NCBI GenBank assembly: GCA_963834365.1
Contig: CAWIBS010000032.1
Location: 496,001-560,000, forward strand
Reading direction: 5' to 3'
DNA from: CAWJAP01 sp963834365
Lineage (GTDB): Bacteria > Acidobacteriota > Vicinamibacteria > Vicinamibacterales > Vicinamibacteraceae
DNA: 64,000 bases
Each line of letters starts with the position of its first letter. The stretch's first letter is position 1. Positions 26,236 to 37,003 of the stretch are shown piece after piece. The translations under genes were made by a program, and so were the position numbers. The notes under the pieces were generated by a model, which saw only the letters and a list, made by a program, of their open reading frames with translations, searched no databases and had not been told where the DNA came from.

Positions 26236-26865
26236 ATGAACGCCGTCGATGGATTCGAATGGACCGGTGTCGACACCAAGCGGGTCCAGCACGAGTCCGG
26301 ATCGCGCATTTTTGCCCAGGGCGATGCCGCCGCGAGCGTGATGTACCTCCAGAAGGGCAGCATTCGGCTGTCCGTTGTCTCGCGCACCGGCAAGGAAGCC
26401 GTCGTCGCCGTCCTCGAGCCGAGTACGTTCTTCGGCGAAGGCTGTCTCGCCGGCCAGCCCAAGCGAATGGCCACGGCGACCGCGATCGCCGCATGCAGCG
26501 TCCTGACCATCGAGAAGGATGAGATGACGCGGCAGCTTCACGAGCGGCCAGCGTTTTCCGACCGGTTCCTCTCGCACATGCTGGTGAGGAACATCCGGAT
26601 CGAGGAGGACCTCGTCGACCAGCTCTTCAACTCGAGCGAGAAACGACTCGCTCGGACGCTGCTGCTCCTGGCACGGTACGGCGACCAGGAGACCGCCCAG
26701 CGCGTGCTGCCGAAGCTCTCGCAGGAGCTCCTGGCCGAGATGGTCGGCACGACGCGCTCGCGTGTCAACTTCTTCATGAACAAGTTCCGCAAGCTGGGAT
26801 TCATCGAGTACAACGGCGGCCTGAAAATCCACGGCTCCCTCCTCAGCGTGGTCCTGCACGACTGA
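26236..26865 (+). CDS. Crp/Fnr-family transcriptional regulator
   Basis: 209 residues from ATG 26236; in-frame GTG codons at 26191 and 26206 could add a short basic leader. The cyclic-nucleotide-binding fold (IFAQGDAAASVMYLQKGSIR, FFGEGCLAGQPKRMATATA) keeps the Gly-Glu and Arg positions used to bind cAMP in CRP. No Fe-S cysteine cluster is present, so it is not an FNR-type oxygen sensor. The dimer helix (DLVDQLFNSSEKRLARTLLL) precedes a winged HTH with recognition helix MVGTTRSRVNFFMNKFRKLG. It lies centrally among nine CTGT-N10-ACAG sites and is the obvious candidate to bind them. Confidence 0.88.
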   Translation: MNAVDGFEWTGVDTKRVQHESGSRIFAQGDAAASVMYLQKGSIRLSVVSRTGKEAVVAVLEPSTFFGEGCLAGQPKRMATATAIAACSVLTIEKDEMTRQLHERPAFSDRFLSHMLVRNIRIEEDLVDQLFNSSEKRLARTLLLLARYGDQETAQRVLPKLSQELLAEMVGTTRSRVNFFMNKFRKLGFIEYNGGLKIHGSLLSVVLHD

Positions 26866-26915
26866 ACCCACCCAAGGCCGGAGCGACGCTCCGTTGGGCT
26901 TCACACGGGGTGTGG

Positions 26916-26959
26916 CTGTTCATAACTGAACAGACGCGATCCCGGGCCTGATCTACCCT
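26916..26959 (+). promoter_or_regulatory. Crp/Fnr-type promoter S8
   Basis: CTGTTCATAACTGAACAG (26916-26933) is the best palindrome of the set, with 7-bp perfect arms. TACCCT (26954-26959) begins exactly 20 bp downstream; the predicted start (26966) gives a 25-nt leader to the gene at 26991, first gene of the groESL cluster. Confidence 0.7.
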
Positions 26960-26990
26960 CATGACACGTATTGCCGGAAGGTGATGTGTC

Positions 26991-27509
26991 ATGTTGGGAA
27001 CACGAAGACGACTCATCGCGTTGACCACCGTGCTGGCCCTCGCAGGCGCTGGCGCACTCGCCGCGGCACAACAACCCTCACGCCAGACCGACCGTGAGGT
27101 CAAACAGCTGCTCACGCGGATCGAGAAGAACGCTGAGCAGTTTCGTCTCAGCCTCTCAGCTGCCGCAGACCTCGAGTGGATCGGCGGGTGGGAGAGGGAG
27201 CGCAACATCGACCACTTCGTCACGGGCTTCGTCGCCGCCGCGCGCCGACTGCGCGTTCAATCCGACAGTGGGGATGTCGTCACGGCTCGTGTCGACGAGG
27301 TGCTGCGGCGCGGCGTCAGCATCGACAGTTTCATGGAGCGTCGCCGCTTGTCCGATCAGGCGACACACGACTGGACGACCGTGCGCCGCGATCTCGAGCT
27401 CCTCGCTTCGGCGTTCAACGTCCCCTGGAACCTGACCACGCCGCGCCTCACTGGCGTCCGGCCCGGCACGTCGGTCCCCGGGGTCGTGGCAAGCCGCGCT
27501 CGATGGTGA
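26991..27509 (+). CDS. Secreted hypothetical protein heading the groESL cluster
   Basis: 172 residues with a signal peptide (LIALTTVLALAGAGALAAAQ). The mature part (DREVKQLLTRIEKNAEQFR, VTARVDEVLRRGVSIDSFM, WTTVRRDLELLASAFNVPW) is helical and resembles an uncharacterised acidobacterial periplasmic family of about 150 residues. The extra C-terminal tail after FNVPWNL looks non-homologous. GGAAGG lies about 9 nt upstream of the ATG. Adjacent to groES (62-bp gap), so probably co-transcribed and perhaps a periplasmic stress factor (inference). Confidence 0.7.
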   Translation: MLGTRRRLIALTTVLALAGAGALAAAQQPSRQTDREVKQLLTRIEKNAEQFRLSLSAAADLEWIGGWERERNIDHFVTGFVAAARRLRVQSDSGDVVTARVDEVLRRGVSIDSFMERRRLSDQATHDWTTVRRDLELLASAFNVPWNLTTPRLTGVRPGTSVPGVVASRARW

Positions 27510-27571
27510 ATCGGCCGGCGAGTACGGCTCGAAGGGCGCCCACGTCCTCACATCAGTCTGGAGTCACGGTT

Positions 27572-27874
27572 ATGCAGATCAGGCCGCTACACGATCGGAT
27601 CATCGTCCAACGCGTCGAGGAATCGACGCAGGCCGGTTCCATCATCATCCCCGATTCAGCAAAGGAAAAGCCGCAACAAGGGAAGGTGATCGCGGCCGGC
27701 AACGGCAGGTACACGGACGAGGGCGCGAGGGTGCCGCTCGATGTCAAGGCCGGTGACACCATCCTCTTCGGAAAGTACAGCGGTCAGGAGATCAAGTTCG
27801 ACGGCCAGGAGTACCTCGTCATGCGCGAGGAAGACGTCCTGGCGGCGCTGAGCGGGACCAGTCCCACTCGCTGA
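27572..27874 (+). CDS. groES: Co-chaperonin GroES
   Basis: 100 residues. MQIRPLHDRIIVQRVEE, GSIIIPDSAKEKPQQGKVIA, VKAGDTILFGKYSGQEIK and EYLVMREEDVLA cover the entire GroES fold, including the mobile loop that contacts GroEL. Caps the GroEL ring during folding. No CIRCE element is visible upstream; the nearest promoter candidate is S8. Confidence 0.93.
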   Translation: MQIRPLHDRIIVQRVEESTQAGSIIIPDSAKEKPQQGKVIAAGNGRYTDEGARVPLDVKAGDTILFGKYSGQEIKFDGQEYLVMREEDVLAALSGTSPTR

Positions 27875-27941
27875 GAACGAGCACGCACGAGACGGGGCGG
27901 GCAGGGCCGCATGGGCTCGCACCCCTTGGATGGAGCACACG

Positions 27942-29564
<1,623 letters not shown>

Positions 29565-29585
29565 AGCTCATCGAGCGGCCATCCG

Positions 29586-30551
29586 ATGAGGGCCGTCATT
29601 GCTGCCGGGCGGGAAATTCTCCCCCGCGTCCTCGACGCGACCCGGACGATCGCCCAGGACGGGCTGAGCCGCCATGCGTACGGCCAGTTCTGCGCGGCCA
29701 TGTCGAAAACAGCGTGGGCGCAGCGCCATCAGCAACAGTTCGTGCTGGTGGAGGATGGCAACCTGCTCGCCGGCGCGACCCGGTACGACCTGGCGGGCGT
29801 ACTCGATGGCCGGCCAGTGCATGTCTGCGGCATTGGGGGCGTCTTCACGGACCCCGCTCACCTTGGACAGGGTCATGATCGCGCACTGGTCGAGCGGCTG
29901 CTCGACGACGCCGCGCGCGACGGAGCAGAGATGGCGCTCCTGTTCCCCCGAACGGGCATGACGGGGTCAACCCGACATGGCTTTGACGCAATCCCGATCC
30001 CCGAGGTGACGATCCGTGTGCACGAAGCGGCGCGTCGCGGCGCCCCCATGACCATGATCCGAAGCGGTGAGGAACGCGACCTGGCCGCGGTCGTGGCGAT
30101 GGGCCGGGAGCGTGCCTTCCCCGTCCGATTTCACCTCGATCGAGACGCCGACTTCGTTCAGTACGCGATCACGCGCAAGCGGCTCCTGGCCGGGCTCGGG
30201 CTACCCGGCGCGCGCCAGCTGCATTTCTTCATTGCCGAAGAAGGGATAACAGCCGCCGCGTATGTGGTCGTCAGCGTCATCGAAAGCACGTGGACGCTGG
30301 AGGAGTGTGGCGACCGCGATCCGAGCGGAGCCCGCGTGGGCGCCATTCTGCAGGCGCTCATCGCGCGCGAACCCGCCGAGCACCGTCCCGTGATCCGTGC
30401 CTGGCTGCCGCCGCAGTTCGCACCGCCACAGGTCACGATCACTGCCGGGCCGTCGCCAGAGGTCTTGATGGTGCGCGTGTTGGGATCGACGGCGGCGCGG
30501 CCGCTGCTGTGTGCTGCCGACGTCTTGTACTGGAGAAGCGACTTCTTCTAG
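29586..30551 (+). CDS. Tandem GNAT-domain acetyltransferase
   Basis: 321 residues. The N-terminal GNAT half shows VHVCGIGGVFTDPAHLGQGH and RALVERLLDDAARDGAEMALLF (acetyl-CoA site; the usual RGxGxG is replaced by LGQGHD). The C-terminal half is a second, degenerate GNAT-like domain (HFFIAEEGITAAAYVVVSV, ALIAREPAEHRPVIRAW). The layout recalls Eis-like enzymes. Substrate unknown. Starts 21 bp after groEL, so it may belong to the same transcript. Confidence 0.75.
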   Translation: MRAVIAAGREILPRVLDATRTIAQDGLSRHAYGQFCAAMSKTAWAQRHQQQFVLVEDGNLLAGATRYDLAGVLDGRPVHVCGIGGVFTDPAHLGQGHDRALVERLLDDAARDGAEMALLFPRTGMTGSTRHGFDAIPIPEVTIRVHEAARRGAPMTMIRSGEERDLAAVVAMGRERAFPVRFHLDRDADFVQYAITRKRLLAGLGLPGARQLHFFIAEEGITAAAYVVVSVIESTWTLEECGDRDPSGARVGAILQALIAREPAEHRPVIRAWLPPQFAPPQVTITAGPSPEVLMVRVLGSTAARPLLCAADVLYWRSDFF

Positions 30552-30553
30552 AC

Positions 30554-30675
30554 CCCGAGCTCACTTGGGTTGGTGATGTGGCGCAGGCCTTCAGGCCTGC
30601 CCGGACCCGCGTTGGCCGGGCTGAAGCCCGGCGCCACCGTGGCGGGCCCGTTGTCAACCCAAGTTGAGCTCCGGG
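30554..30675. mobile_element. 122-bp repeat element with terminal inverted repeats (MITE-like)
   Basis: Ends CCCGAGCTCACTTGGGTTG and CAACCCAAGTTGAGCTCCGGG form ~19-bp inverted repeats with two small indels. The inside (30573-30660) is a full copy of the dispersed repeat at 1038-1125: GTGGCGCAGGCC, GCGTTGGCCGGGCTGAAG, CCCGGCGCCACC. No ORF, no obvious target duplication. It is the only repeat of this family between 3.6 and 33 kb. Confidence 0.6.
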
Positions 30676-30699
30676 ATTAAACGATTTTCGGTCGGGCCA

Positions 30700-30930
30700 T
30701 CACGCCCCGACCGGCGGTCGCCTGCGGAGCGTTCTCGCGCGCACGATCACGCTGCGCGAGTCGAGCGCCGCAACGCTGCACCAGTGGAACAGCATCGGGG
30801 AACCGGCGAGGAACCTCGACGCACTCTCACGATCGCCCGCGGCGCACGCAGGCGCGATCATGTCCTTGAATGCTCGTTCGATGACTCGGATGGCGAGGCG
30901 CCGGTACCCGACCGTCTCCTCGACGACGTC
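30700..30930 (-). CDS. Small hypothetical protein, start uncertain
   Basis: Residues YRRLAIRVIERAFKDMIAP, SASRFLAGSPMLFHWCSVA and DSRSVIVRARTLRR look like a conserved helical protein. No ATG, GTG or TTG with an RBS is seen near the plausible N-terminus, so a start or frameshift is missing. It follows the zinc-ribbon gene on the same strand. Confidence 0.35.
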   Translation of the reverse strand, partial: DVVEETVGYRRLAIRVIERAFKDMIAPACAAGDRESASRFLAGSPMLFHWCSVAALDSRSVIVRARTLRRRPPVGA

Positions 30931-30985
30931 GTCTATCGGGCTCGTGCCACCGCACGTCCCGCCCGAGTCACGCGGTCGCGATGAC

Positions 30986-31177
30986 TCAGCGCCGGGGGAA
31001 GCCGTAGCGGCTTGTCTCCCGCCGGCGGCTGGCATTCCACACTTCACCGCACTTGCCACAAAGCCAGTACGTGGAGCTGTTGATCGATTTGCTGGCCGTC
31101 GTCAACTCTGTCGAGCCGCAGGCGGGACAGAGCAAAGGCTTTTCGGCCGCCTGGGTCGTTCGAGGGGATTCAGGCAT
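30986..31177 (-). CDS. Small zinc-ribbon protein
   Basis: 63 residues with two CxxC knuckles, LLCPACGS and WLCGKCGEVWN, 20 residues apart: a rubredoxin-like zinc ribbon. Probably binds nucleic acid or a protein partner. Starts 4 bp after the cold-shock gene, so the two form an operon. Confidence 0.75.
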   Translation of the reverse strand: MPESPRTTQAAEKPLLCPACGSTELTTASKSINSSTYWLCGKCGEVWNASRRRETSRYGFPRR

Positions 31178-31181
31178 GGCG

Positions 31182-31388
31182 TCAGGCCAGCCTGATGTTC
31201 TCGGCGCGCGGTCCCTTGGGCCCCTGCCCCTTCTGGAACGTCAATGCCTGTCCTTCGCGCAGGTCGTCGAAACGAGCATCGGCGCAAGCCGACTGATGGA
31301 AGAAATACTCGGTTCCGTCCTCCGCCAGCACGAATCCAAACCCCTTGTCGCTGACCAGCCGCTTGATGGTGCCATTCATGGTTGTCAT
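31182..31388 (-). CDS. Cold-shock domain protein (CspA family)
   Basis: 68 residues, single OB-fold. RNP1 is KGFGFV and RNP2 is YFFHQS; the rest (MNGTIKRLVSDKGF, REGQALTFQKGQGPKGPRA) matches Csp proteins that bind single-stranded RNA and keep it unfolded. AGGAGA lies just upstream of ATG 31388. No Crp/Fnr-type site is visible in 31389-31618, where I see no other gene. Confidence 0.92.
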   Translation of the reverse strand: MTTMNGTIKRLVSDKGFGFVLAEDGTEYFFHQSACADARFDDLREGQALTFQKGQGPKGPRAENIRLA

Positions 31389-31618
31389 GTCATCTCCTGT
31401 TGTATCCGTGGTCGCCCCTCATGAGGCACGAACGCCACGTCGAGGCGTTCCGCTGCGCTCAACCGATCCGACGCCCGGCGGCTGTCGCAGATGCACGTTG
31501 CACGGCGCAACGCGGAGCTTCGATGAGGGCTGGAGACGAGATCCGACGATTGCCGGAGCGGCGGCAGGACTCAAGAAAGCGGAACGACATCGGTTATAAC
31601 ACACCTTCACTCGAAGCG

Positions 31619-32020
31619 CTAGTCGTGAAAGAAGCGATGCTCGGTCCCGGTATCGACGACAACCTGCTGATATTCGAGGCAGACGCGCTGCAGGGCATGG
31701 AACCGGCTCGGCAAGGGCTGCATCGAACAGCCCCCACGCACACAGCCATGCTCCCGCCGCTCGTACAACGGCCCCGCGCAGACGGCACAGCGAGTCTCGT
31801 CGTCAGCAGCGTCAGACGAGGTGCCTCGCGCATCGGCGCAGATCGTCGCCAGGGCGTGCCAGTGGCACGTCGCGCAATAGCTGACGGCCGCCCCATGGTG
31901 GTGACATGGCGCCATCAACGAGTTCCAGCGCAGCCGGAGGTCCATTCGCTGGCTCATGGCCGGCTCGAGGTCACGAGCCGCCTCCGCAGACACGCGCATG
32001 TGGGATGCATTGAGGCTCAT
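31619..32020 (-). CDS. Cys/His-rich hypothetical protein
   Basis: 133 residues. Its ATG (32020) overlaps the TGA of the upstream membrane-protein gene (ATGA), so it is translationally coupled and under S9. Putative metal ligands: APCHHHG, YCATCHWHA, TRCAVCAGPLY, HGCVRGGC. The arrangement suggests one or two structural zinc sites. No family recognised. The C-terminal LEYQQVVVDTGTEHRFFHD is unlike a membrane or export signal, so cytoplasmic. Confidence 0.6.
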   Translation of the reverse strand: MSLNASHMRVSAEAARDLEPAMSQRMDLRLRWNSLMAPCHHHGAAVSYCATCHWHALATICADARGTSSDAADDETRCAVCAGPLYERREHGCVRGGCSMQPLPSRFHALQRVCLEYQQVVVDTGTEHRFFHD

Positions 32021-32364
32021 TTCACGCCATCGAGCGGATGGAGAATCTGGGCCACTGATGGGGTGGACGCGGTTCGCTCCAGCATCACGACCCACGTCGC
32101 CAAGGCCGGCAGACTTGCCACCATGACCCAGAACGTGAGCGTCGAGGGCGGGAGTATCGGCAGGACCGGGTTGACCAGCACGGCGATGGCCGCGAGGCCG
32201 AATACCCAGACATTGCGAGTCTCTTGGCCCGCTTGCCACGCCGCGGCGAGCGCGACCAGGCTGATGGTGGCCCGTGCCAGGAACTGATGCACCGCGGAGC
32301 TGGGCCACAGCATCGCGCCGAGCGTCAGGGCCACAGCCAGGCCGATTGACAGCTTCATACCCAT
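32017..32364 (-). CDS. 115-residue membrane protein, paralogue 2 (DUF6804-like)
   Basis: Four hydrophobic helices: IGLAVALTLGAMLWPS, TISLVALAAAWQAG, VFGLAAIAVLVNPVLPIL, WVMVASLPALATWVVML. The C-terminus (STPSVAQILHPLDG) matches that of paralogue 1 (SISQVLHP). Both genes are preceded by Crp/Fnr-type promoters, here S9 with a 94-nt leader. Function unknown. Confidence 0.7.
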   Translation of the reverse strand: MGMKLSIGLAVALTLGAMLWPSSAVHQFLARATISLVALAAAWQAGQETRNVWVFGLAAIAVLVNPVLPILPPSTLTFWVMVASLPALATWVVMLERTASTPSVAQILHPLDGVK

Positions 32365-32464
32365 TCGGATCCTCGTCTCCCAGCGCGGGGCGCTCGGTCA
32401 CAACAGCTTGATCACGCTCGTTTTTCGAGCAGTTTTGAGGACCATTGACGATGGTCCCACGCCG

Positions 32465-32508
32465 ACGATAGCCGGTGGCGGATGCGTCGTCTGTTCATTC
32501 CGGTACAG
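32465..32508 (-). promoter_or_regulatory. Crp/Fnr-type promoter S9
   Basis: CTGTTCATTCCGGTACAG at 32491-32508. Minus-strand TATCGT (32470-32465) begins exactly 20 bp away. Reads into the 32364-31619 two-gene operon. Confidence 0.65.
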
Positions 32509-32525
32509 CGTCGAGCCACAACCAC

Positions 32526-33153
32526 CTACTTCTCCACCACCCAGGTGGTCATACATCGCCGGTTCTGCACGTTCGTGGTCTTGAGCGGATCGGCCAGCCT
32601 CCCGCCCAGTGTGGACGTCCACGCCAGAATGGTCTGCTCGTCGACGAGGAAACGTTCGGAACCGTCGGGCAGACGCACGCGTCCAGTGGCAGACGAGATG
32701 TGACGCTCGAGGCCGATGCTCGTCGCCAGACGGGCGAAAAACAGGCCGCCTGGCGCCAGAATGCGCCACATCTCCTCGAGCATCGCCGCGAACTCGCGTT
32801 CGTCACGCGCGAAATGCAGAACGGCGCTGCAGATCGACGGCGTCCGCCGAGCTGTCTTCCCACGGAAGAGAATCGAGCGGCCCGCAATGAATCTGGGCGA
32901 GCGGCAATGCCGGATTCAGCGAGGCCGCAAGCTGACGCACTGAGCGAATCGCGCTGGCGTCGGCATCCACCGCCCGCACATCGAAGCCCCGTCGCAGGAA
33001 ATACGGAAGGTTGCGCCCGTCGCCGCAGCCGGCGTCGACCACACGCCGGCGGCGGTCGAATCGGCCGCGCAGGAGCTGATCGAACAGATAGATGTCGATC
33101 CCGCCGAACTCCGTCTGCAGTTCGGCGGACACGCCAGAGACATCGGACAGCAT
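32526..33153 (-). CDS. Class I SAM-dependent methyltransferase (frameshift at about 32835)
   Basis: N-terminal half: DIYLFDQLLRG, motif I RVVDAGCGDGRNLPYFL, motif II FDVRAVDAD. C-terminal half in another frame: MLEEMWRILAPGGLFFARL and a beta6-7 end MTTWVVEK. Removing one base at about 32835 restores SADAV-ICSAVLHFARDE. About 208 residues. Related enzymes methylate small molecules such as tellurite or quinone precursors; this one cannot be assigned. Confidence 0.72.
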
Positions 33154-33170
33154 CGTCGATGATACTGCTC

Positions 33171-33224
33171 TGCTGTACCGCTAGCGTGCGGCGAGCTGGA
33201 TCAGTAATCTCTGGCAGTACAGCA
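33171..33224. other. Inverted repeat TGCTGTAC/GTACAGCA spanning the intergenic gap
   Basis: TGCTGTAC (33171-33178) and its exact complement GTACAGCA (33217-33224, overlapping the A of the next ATG) flank 38 bp between the divergent methyltransferase and YdeI-like genes. Possible operator pair; no regulator gene is adjacent. Confidence 0.35.
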
Positions 33225-33850
33225 TGGGCGTGCTACCTCGAGTTCGGCCGAAATCTCGCAAGGCCTGGCGTGACTGGCTCGAGAAGAATCATGCCTCGTC
33301 AAAAGGGGTGTGGCTCGTCTATGCGAAGAAGCACTCTGGACTCCCGTCACTGACCTACAGCGACGCCGTCGAGGAGGCGCTCTGCTTCGGGTGGATCGAC
33401 AGCAAGATCAATCCGATTGACGATGCCTTCTACATGCAGGTGTTCACACCGCGGAAGCCGAAGAGCGCCTGGTCCGCGTTGAACAAAGGGCGTGTCGAAC
33501 GACTGCTGGCTGCCGGGCTGATGGCACGTGCCGGCGTCGTGGTGGTCGAGGCCGCGAAGGACTCGGGCACCTGGAACGCGACGAAACACGTCGAGGAACT
33601 GACCATCCCACCCGATCTGGAGAAAGCCATCAAGGCGAATCCCGACGCCAGTCGCTACTGGGCGTCCTACAGTGCCAGCCGCCGGAAGGGCGTTCTCTAT
33701 CGCCTGGCCGGAGCCAGGCGGCCCGAGACTCGAGCGAGGTACCTTCAGGACATCATCGAGAACATGGCCCGAAACCTGTCCCGAGCGGAACGCATGGAAC
33801 GGGCCGGGTTCCGACCGAAATCGAAGTCCCCACGAATTCCGAAGCGTTGA
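33224..33850 (+). CDS. YdeI/OmpD-associated family protein
   Basis: 208 residues with the family motif order: KAWRDWLEKNHASSKGVWL, YSDAVEEALCFGWIDSKIN, FTPRKPKSAWSALNKGRVE, IPPDLEKAIKANPDA, YWASYSASRRKGVLYRL. The family is cytoplasmic, found near stress genes, with no proven biochemical role. The final basic tail is typical. Confidence 0.85.
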   Translation: MGVLPRVRPKSRKAWRDWLEKNHASSKGVWLVYAKKHSGLPSLTYSDAVEEALCFGWIDSKINPIDDAFYMQVFTPRKPKSAWSALNKGRVERLLAAGLMARAGVVVVEAAKDSGTWNATKHVEELTIPPDLEKAIKANPDASRYWASYSASRRKGVLYRLAGARRPETRARYLQDIIENMARNLSRAERMERAGFRPKSKSPRIPKR

Positions 33851-33954
33851 GAATCGCGCAGGCCTTCGCGGAACAGCCGAGAAGTCCCGCACGCAAGTAA
33901 ATGCCTTGTGCGCCGTAGCACGGAGCGCGGCTGACCTCGAGCGCAGCTTCCGTG

Positions 33955-34043
33955 CTCCGTTCCAGCCGCACTAGCCGCACCAGCCGCTCCAGCCCGCTCC
34001 AGCCGCACCAGTCGCTCCAGCCGCTCCAGCCGCTCCAGCCACC
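33955..34043. repeat. CTCCAGCCG 9-bp minisatellite
   Basis: About nine tandem copies of CTCCAGCCG/CACCAGCCG just upstream of the next gene. The same unit is found on the minus strand inside the coding region at 49266-49320. Confidence 0.75.
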
Positions 34044-34061
34044 TTGCGGTATCGTGTGCCG

Positions 34062-35199
34062 ATGCGCCGACCGACAGCCCGCTCCATCTCCATCGTCGCA
34101 CTCACTCTGACTGTTCCCGTCCTGCTGGCCCGTGCCCAGGAGCCGGCGCGCCCCGCTGCGCAGACCGCCAGCCGCCCGCTGAAACTCGCCATCGCCGGGC
34201 TCGTGCACGGCCACGTGCACGGCTTCATGCGCGGCGCCACCGGCCGTCCGGACGTCGATCTCGTCGGCGTCTACGAACCCGACGCGGCGCTGCTCGAGCA
34301 GTTCCGCGCCAAGCACTCGCTCGATCGATCACGGATGTTCTCGGACCTCGGAGCACTGCTTCGATCGCGCGAAGCCGGAGGCGGTTGCGGCGTTCACGAA
34401 CACCTTCGATCATCTCGCCGTCATCGAGGCGGCGGCGTCCCGCGGCGTGCACGTCATGGTCGAGAAGCCGCTCGCCGTCTCGACGGCGCACGCCCGGGCG
34501 ATCGAGCAGGCCGCCGGCCGCGGGCGCGCGCACGTCATCGTGAACTACGAGACGACCTGGTATCCGAGCCACCGGACGATCTGGCAGGTGATGCACGAAC
34601 AGCGGGCGGGCGGCGCCATCCGCAAGATGGTGGCGATGGACGGCCATCCCGGTCCGAAGGAGATCGGCGTGCAGCCCGAGTTCCTCGACTGGCTGGGCGA
34701 TCCCGCGCGCAACGGCGCCGGCGCGCTCTTCGACTTCGGCTGCTACGGCGCGAACCTGATGACGTGGCTGATGGACGACGAACGGCCCCTGTCGGTCACG
34801 GCCGTCACCCAGCGTTTCAAGCCCGCGATCTATCCGCGCGTGGACGATGAGGCGTCGATCGTGCTCGAGTATCCGTCGGCGCAGGGCATCGTGCAGGCCT
34901 CGTGGAACTGGCCGTTCAACCGGAAGGACTTCGAAGTGTACGGGGAGCGGGCCTACGCGATCGCCACCGGACCGAGCCAGGTGCGGCTGCGGCGCGCCGG
35001 CGAGTCGGAGACGCAGCCGAAGCCCGAGCCGTGGCCGCCGCAGGAGGCCGACGCGCTCGCGTACCTCACGGCGATCTCGCGCGGCGAACTGGCGCCCTCG
35101 GGCCTCTCCTCCCTCCGCAACAACGTGATCGTCGTCGAGATCCTCGAGGCGGCGCGCGAGTCGGCGCGCACCGGACGCACCGTGCGGCTGGCCCGGTAG
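34062..35199 (+). CDS. Exported Gfo/Idh/MocA-family oxidoreductase (frameshift at about 34361)
   Basis: ATG 34062 starts a signal peptide (SIVALTLTVPVLLARAQ). The Rossmann domain (KLAIAGLVHGHVHGFM, VDLVGVYEPD) shifts frame at TT 34360-34361; dropping one T gives LGALLDRAKPEAVAAFTNTF. Then HVMVEKPLAVS (the EKP catalytic motif), GAGALFDFGCYGANLMTW and NWPFNRKDFEVYGE. About 378 residues. Tandem with no other sugar gene; acts on an unknown sugar or derivative, probably in the periplasm with tightly bound NAD(P). Confidence 0.78.
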
Positions 35200-35205
35200 C
35201 GCGAT

Positions 35206-37003
35206 TTATCGGGCCGGTGTCGCGGCGCCGCTCGCGATCGCCCGCTCGATGAGCAGGCGCATCTCACGCTCGGCCTTGTGCGACGCCTCCTCCATCTTGC
35301 GGCCGAGGGCTTCGAGCTCCCGGCCGAGCCCCGACATCTCGTCGCCGAGCGCGCGCATCGGTTGTTCGAATTCGCGCATCTTCTCGCCCAGGGCCGACAT
35401 CTCGTCGCCGAGCGCGCGCATCTGCGCGTCGATGTCCCGTCGCTCGCGTTCGTAGGTCGCGCGGTCGGCGTCCGACGCACCGATCTGGCGCGTTGCCAGC
35501 GCCGCCTGTCGCATGCCGAGCTCGCCCTGACGAGCGCCGAGGACGCCCTGCTGGGCGCCGATCTCGCCCTGCTTCGCCCCGAACTCGCCTTGACGCGCAC
35601 CCAGCGCTCCCTGTTTTCCACCGAGCTCGCCCATGGCCCGACCGAGCTCGCCGACCTCGTGCCAGACCTGGTCGGCCTGCTCCAGGATGGCCCGGTCGCG
35701 CACGAGGTATTCGCGGCCGTCGTGGCGGAACCAGAGCAGGCGCTCGCCGGGCTTGCGGTAGCGGCGCGCGCGCTCTACATCGTCGGACGAGCCGGACGAG
35801 TTCGTGTGATCGCCGTCGTGGAACATCACGAAGGCCAGACGAGGGCCCTTGCGCTCGTCCTGGCCACGCACGTCCGGGGAAGGCGCCGCGGCCATGTCCG
35901 GTCGCGACGATGACTCGACGCCCGCATCGCGCGCATCCGGCGTCTGCGCAACCGCGGCTGCGGGAGGTGCATCCGGCGCAGGTCCGCTGTGAATGATCGA
36001 GGTCGGCGGCGCCGACCGTGCGACGAGCTGGAAGGGCACCAGGGTCGCGACGCCTATCGTCATCGCCGCCAGGGCGAGCGCGCGCGTCGTGAAGCGGCGG
36101 GGTGAGGGGTCGCGCAGCATGACAATCCTCCGCTTGAGGCTCGAGAAGGACCAGGGCGCGCCGGCTGCGGCGAAGCGCATGCCGCGGCGCGAGACGCCGA
36201 GGTCGAGAAGCAGCCGCCCGTACGCCTGCGGTGGGGCGGCGAGTGCGTCGATGACGGCCTGATCGCAGGCAGCTTCGCGCCAGAGCATGTACTCGCGCGA
36301 TGCGAGGTGCGCGAGCGGGTGGAAGAAGAACAGCCGCTCGGCCAGCGCGGGCACGCACCCGAGCCAGAGGTCGGCCCGCTTGACGTGGACGAGCTCGTGG
36401 CAGAGCGCCATCTGCTGCTGGTCCGTGGACAGCGAGCTGAAGCGACCCGCCGGCACCAGCACCACCGGACGGACCAGACCGGCGACCATCGGCGTCTCGA
36501 TGTCCTCGGACCTGTGAACGCGCGGGACGCGCCGAAGGCCGATGCGACCCGCAAGCCCGCGGGCCATCGTCTGGATCGCGTCCGGGGCGATGACGGACCT
36601 GGCGATCACGCCGCGTGTCTGCCGCCATCGGCGGAGCGCGAGCCCGGCGGCGACAGCAAACCCCAGGCCCCAGGCGCCCAACAGCCACGGCGTCAACCTG
36701 TCGGCCCGCGCTATGCGCGATCGAGGATTCATCGGCCTCGACGCCAGTGGCGTGCGCCGGTGGCTCCGCGACGCCCGCCGGCGCGGCGATGACCGCGACG
36801 CCGGCACCACCGGGTGCCGGAGCCAGCACGGGCAGCGGCACCGGCGTCGTCCAGATTGCCGCGACGAGAAACTTGGCGGCCGCACACCACCAGAGCAGCG
36901 CCCGCGTCGCCGGCGACAGCCGCGGGATCGCGCGGCCGAGCGTCCAGACGATCGCCACGAACAGGGCGCCGTCGATCGAGGCGCGAGCGAGGTCCGACAG
37001 CAT
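35206..37003 (-). CDS. M56-family (BlaR1/MecR1) membrane metallopeptidase (frameshift at about 36706)
   Basis: N-terminal helices (GALFVAIVWTLGRAIPRL, ALLWWCAAAKFLVAAIW) shift frame at CCC 36705-36707, then ADRLTPWLLGAWGLGFAV. Zinc motif HELVH in MALCHELVHVKRAD, followed by REYMLWREAACDQAV. The C-terminal sensor region is unusual: seven near-perfect GxxQGxL heptads (LGARQGEFGAKQGEIG and on), then a second coiled coil (MRALGDEMSALGEKMREF). The family cleaves a BlaI-type repressor when a signal is sensed. Its start overlaps the blaI-like stop (ATGA). Confidence 0.83.
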
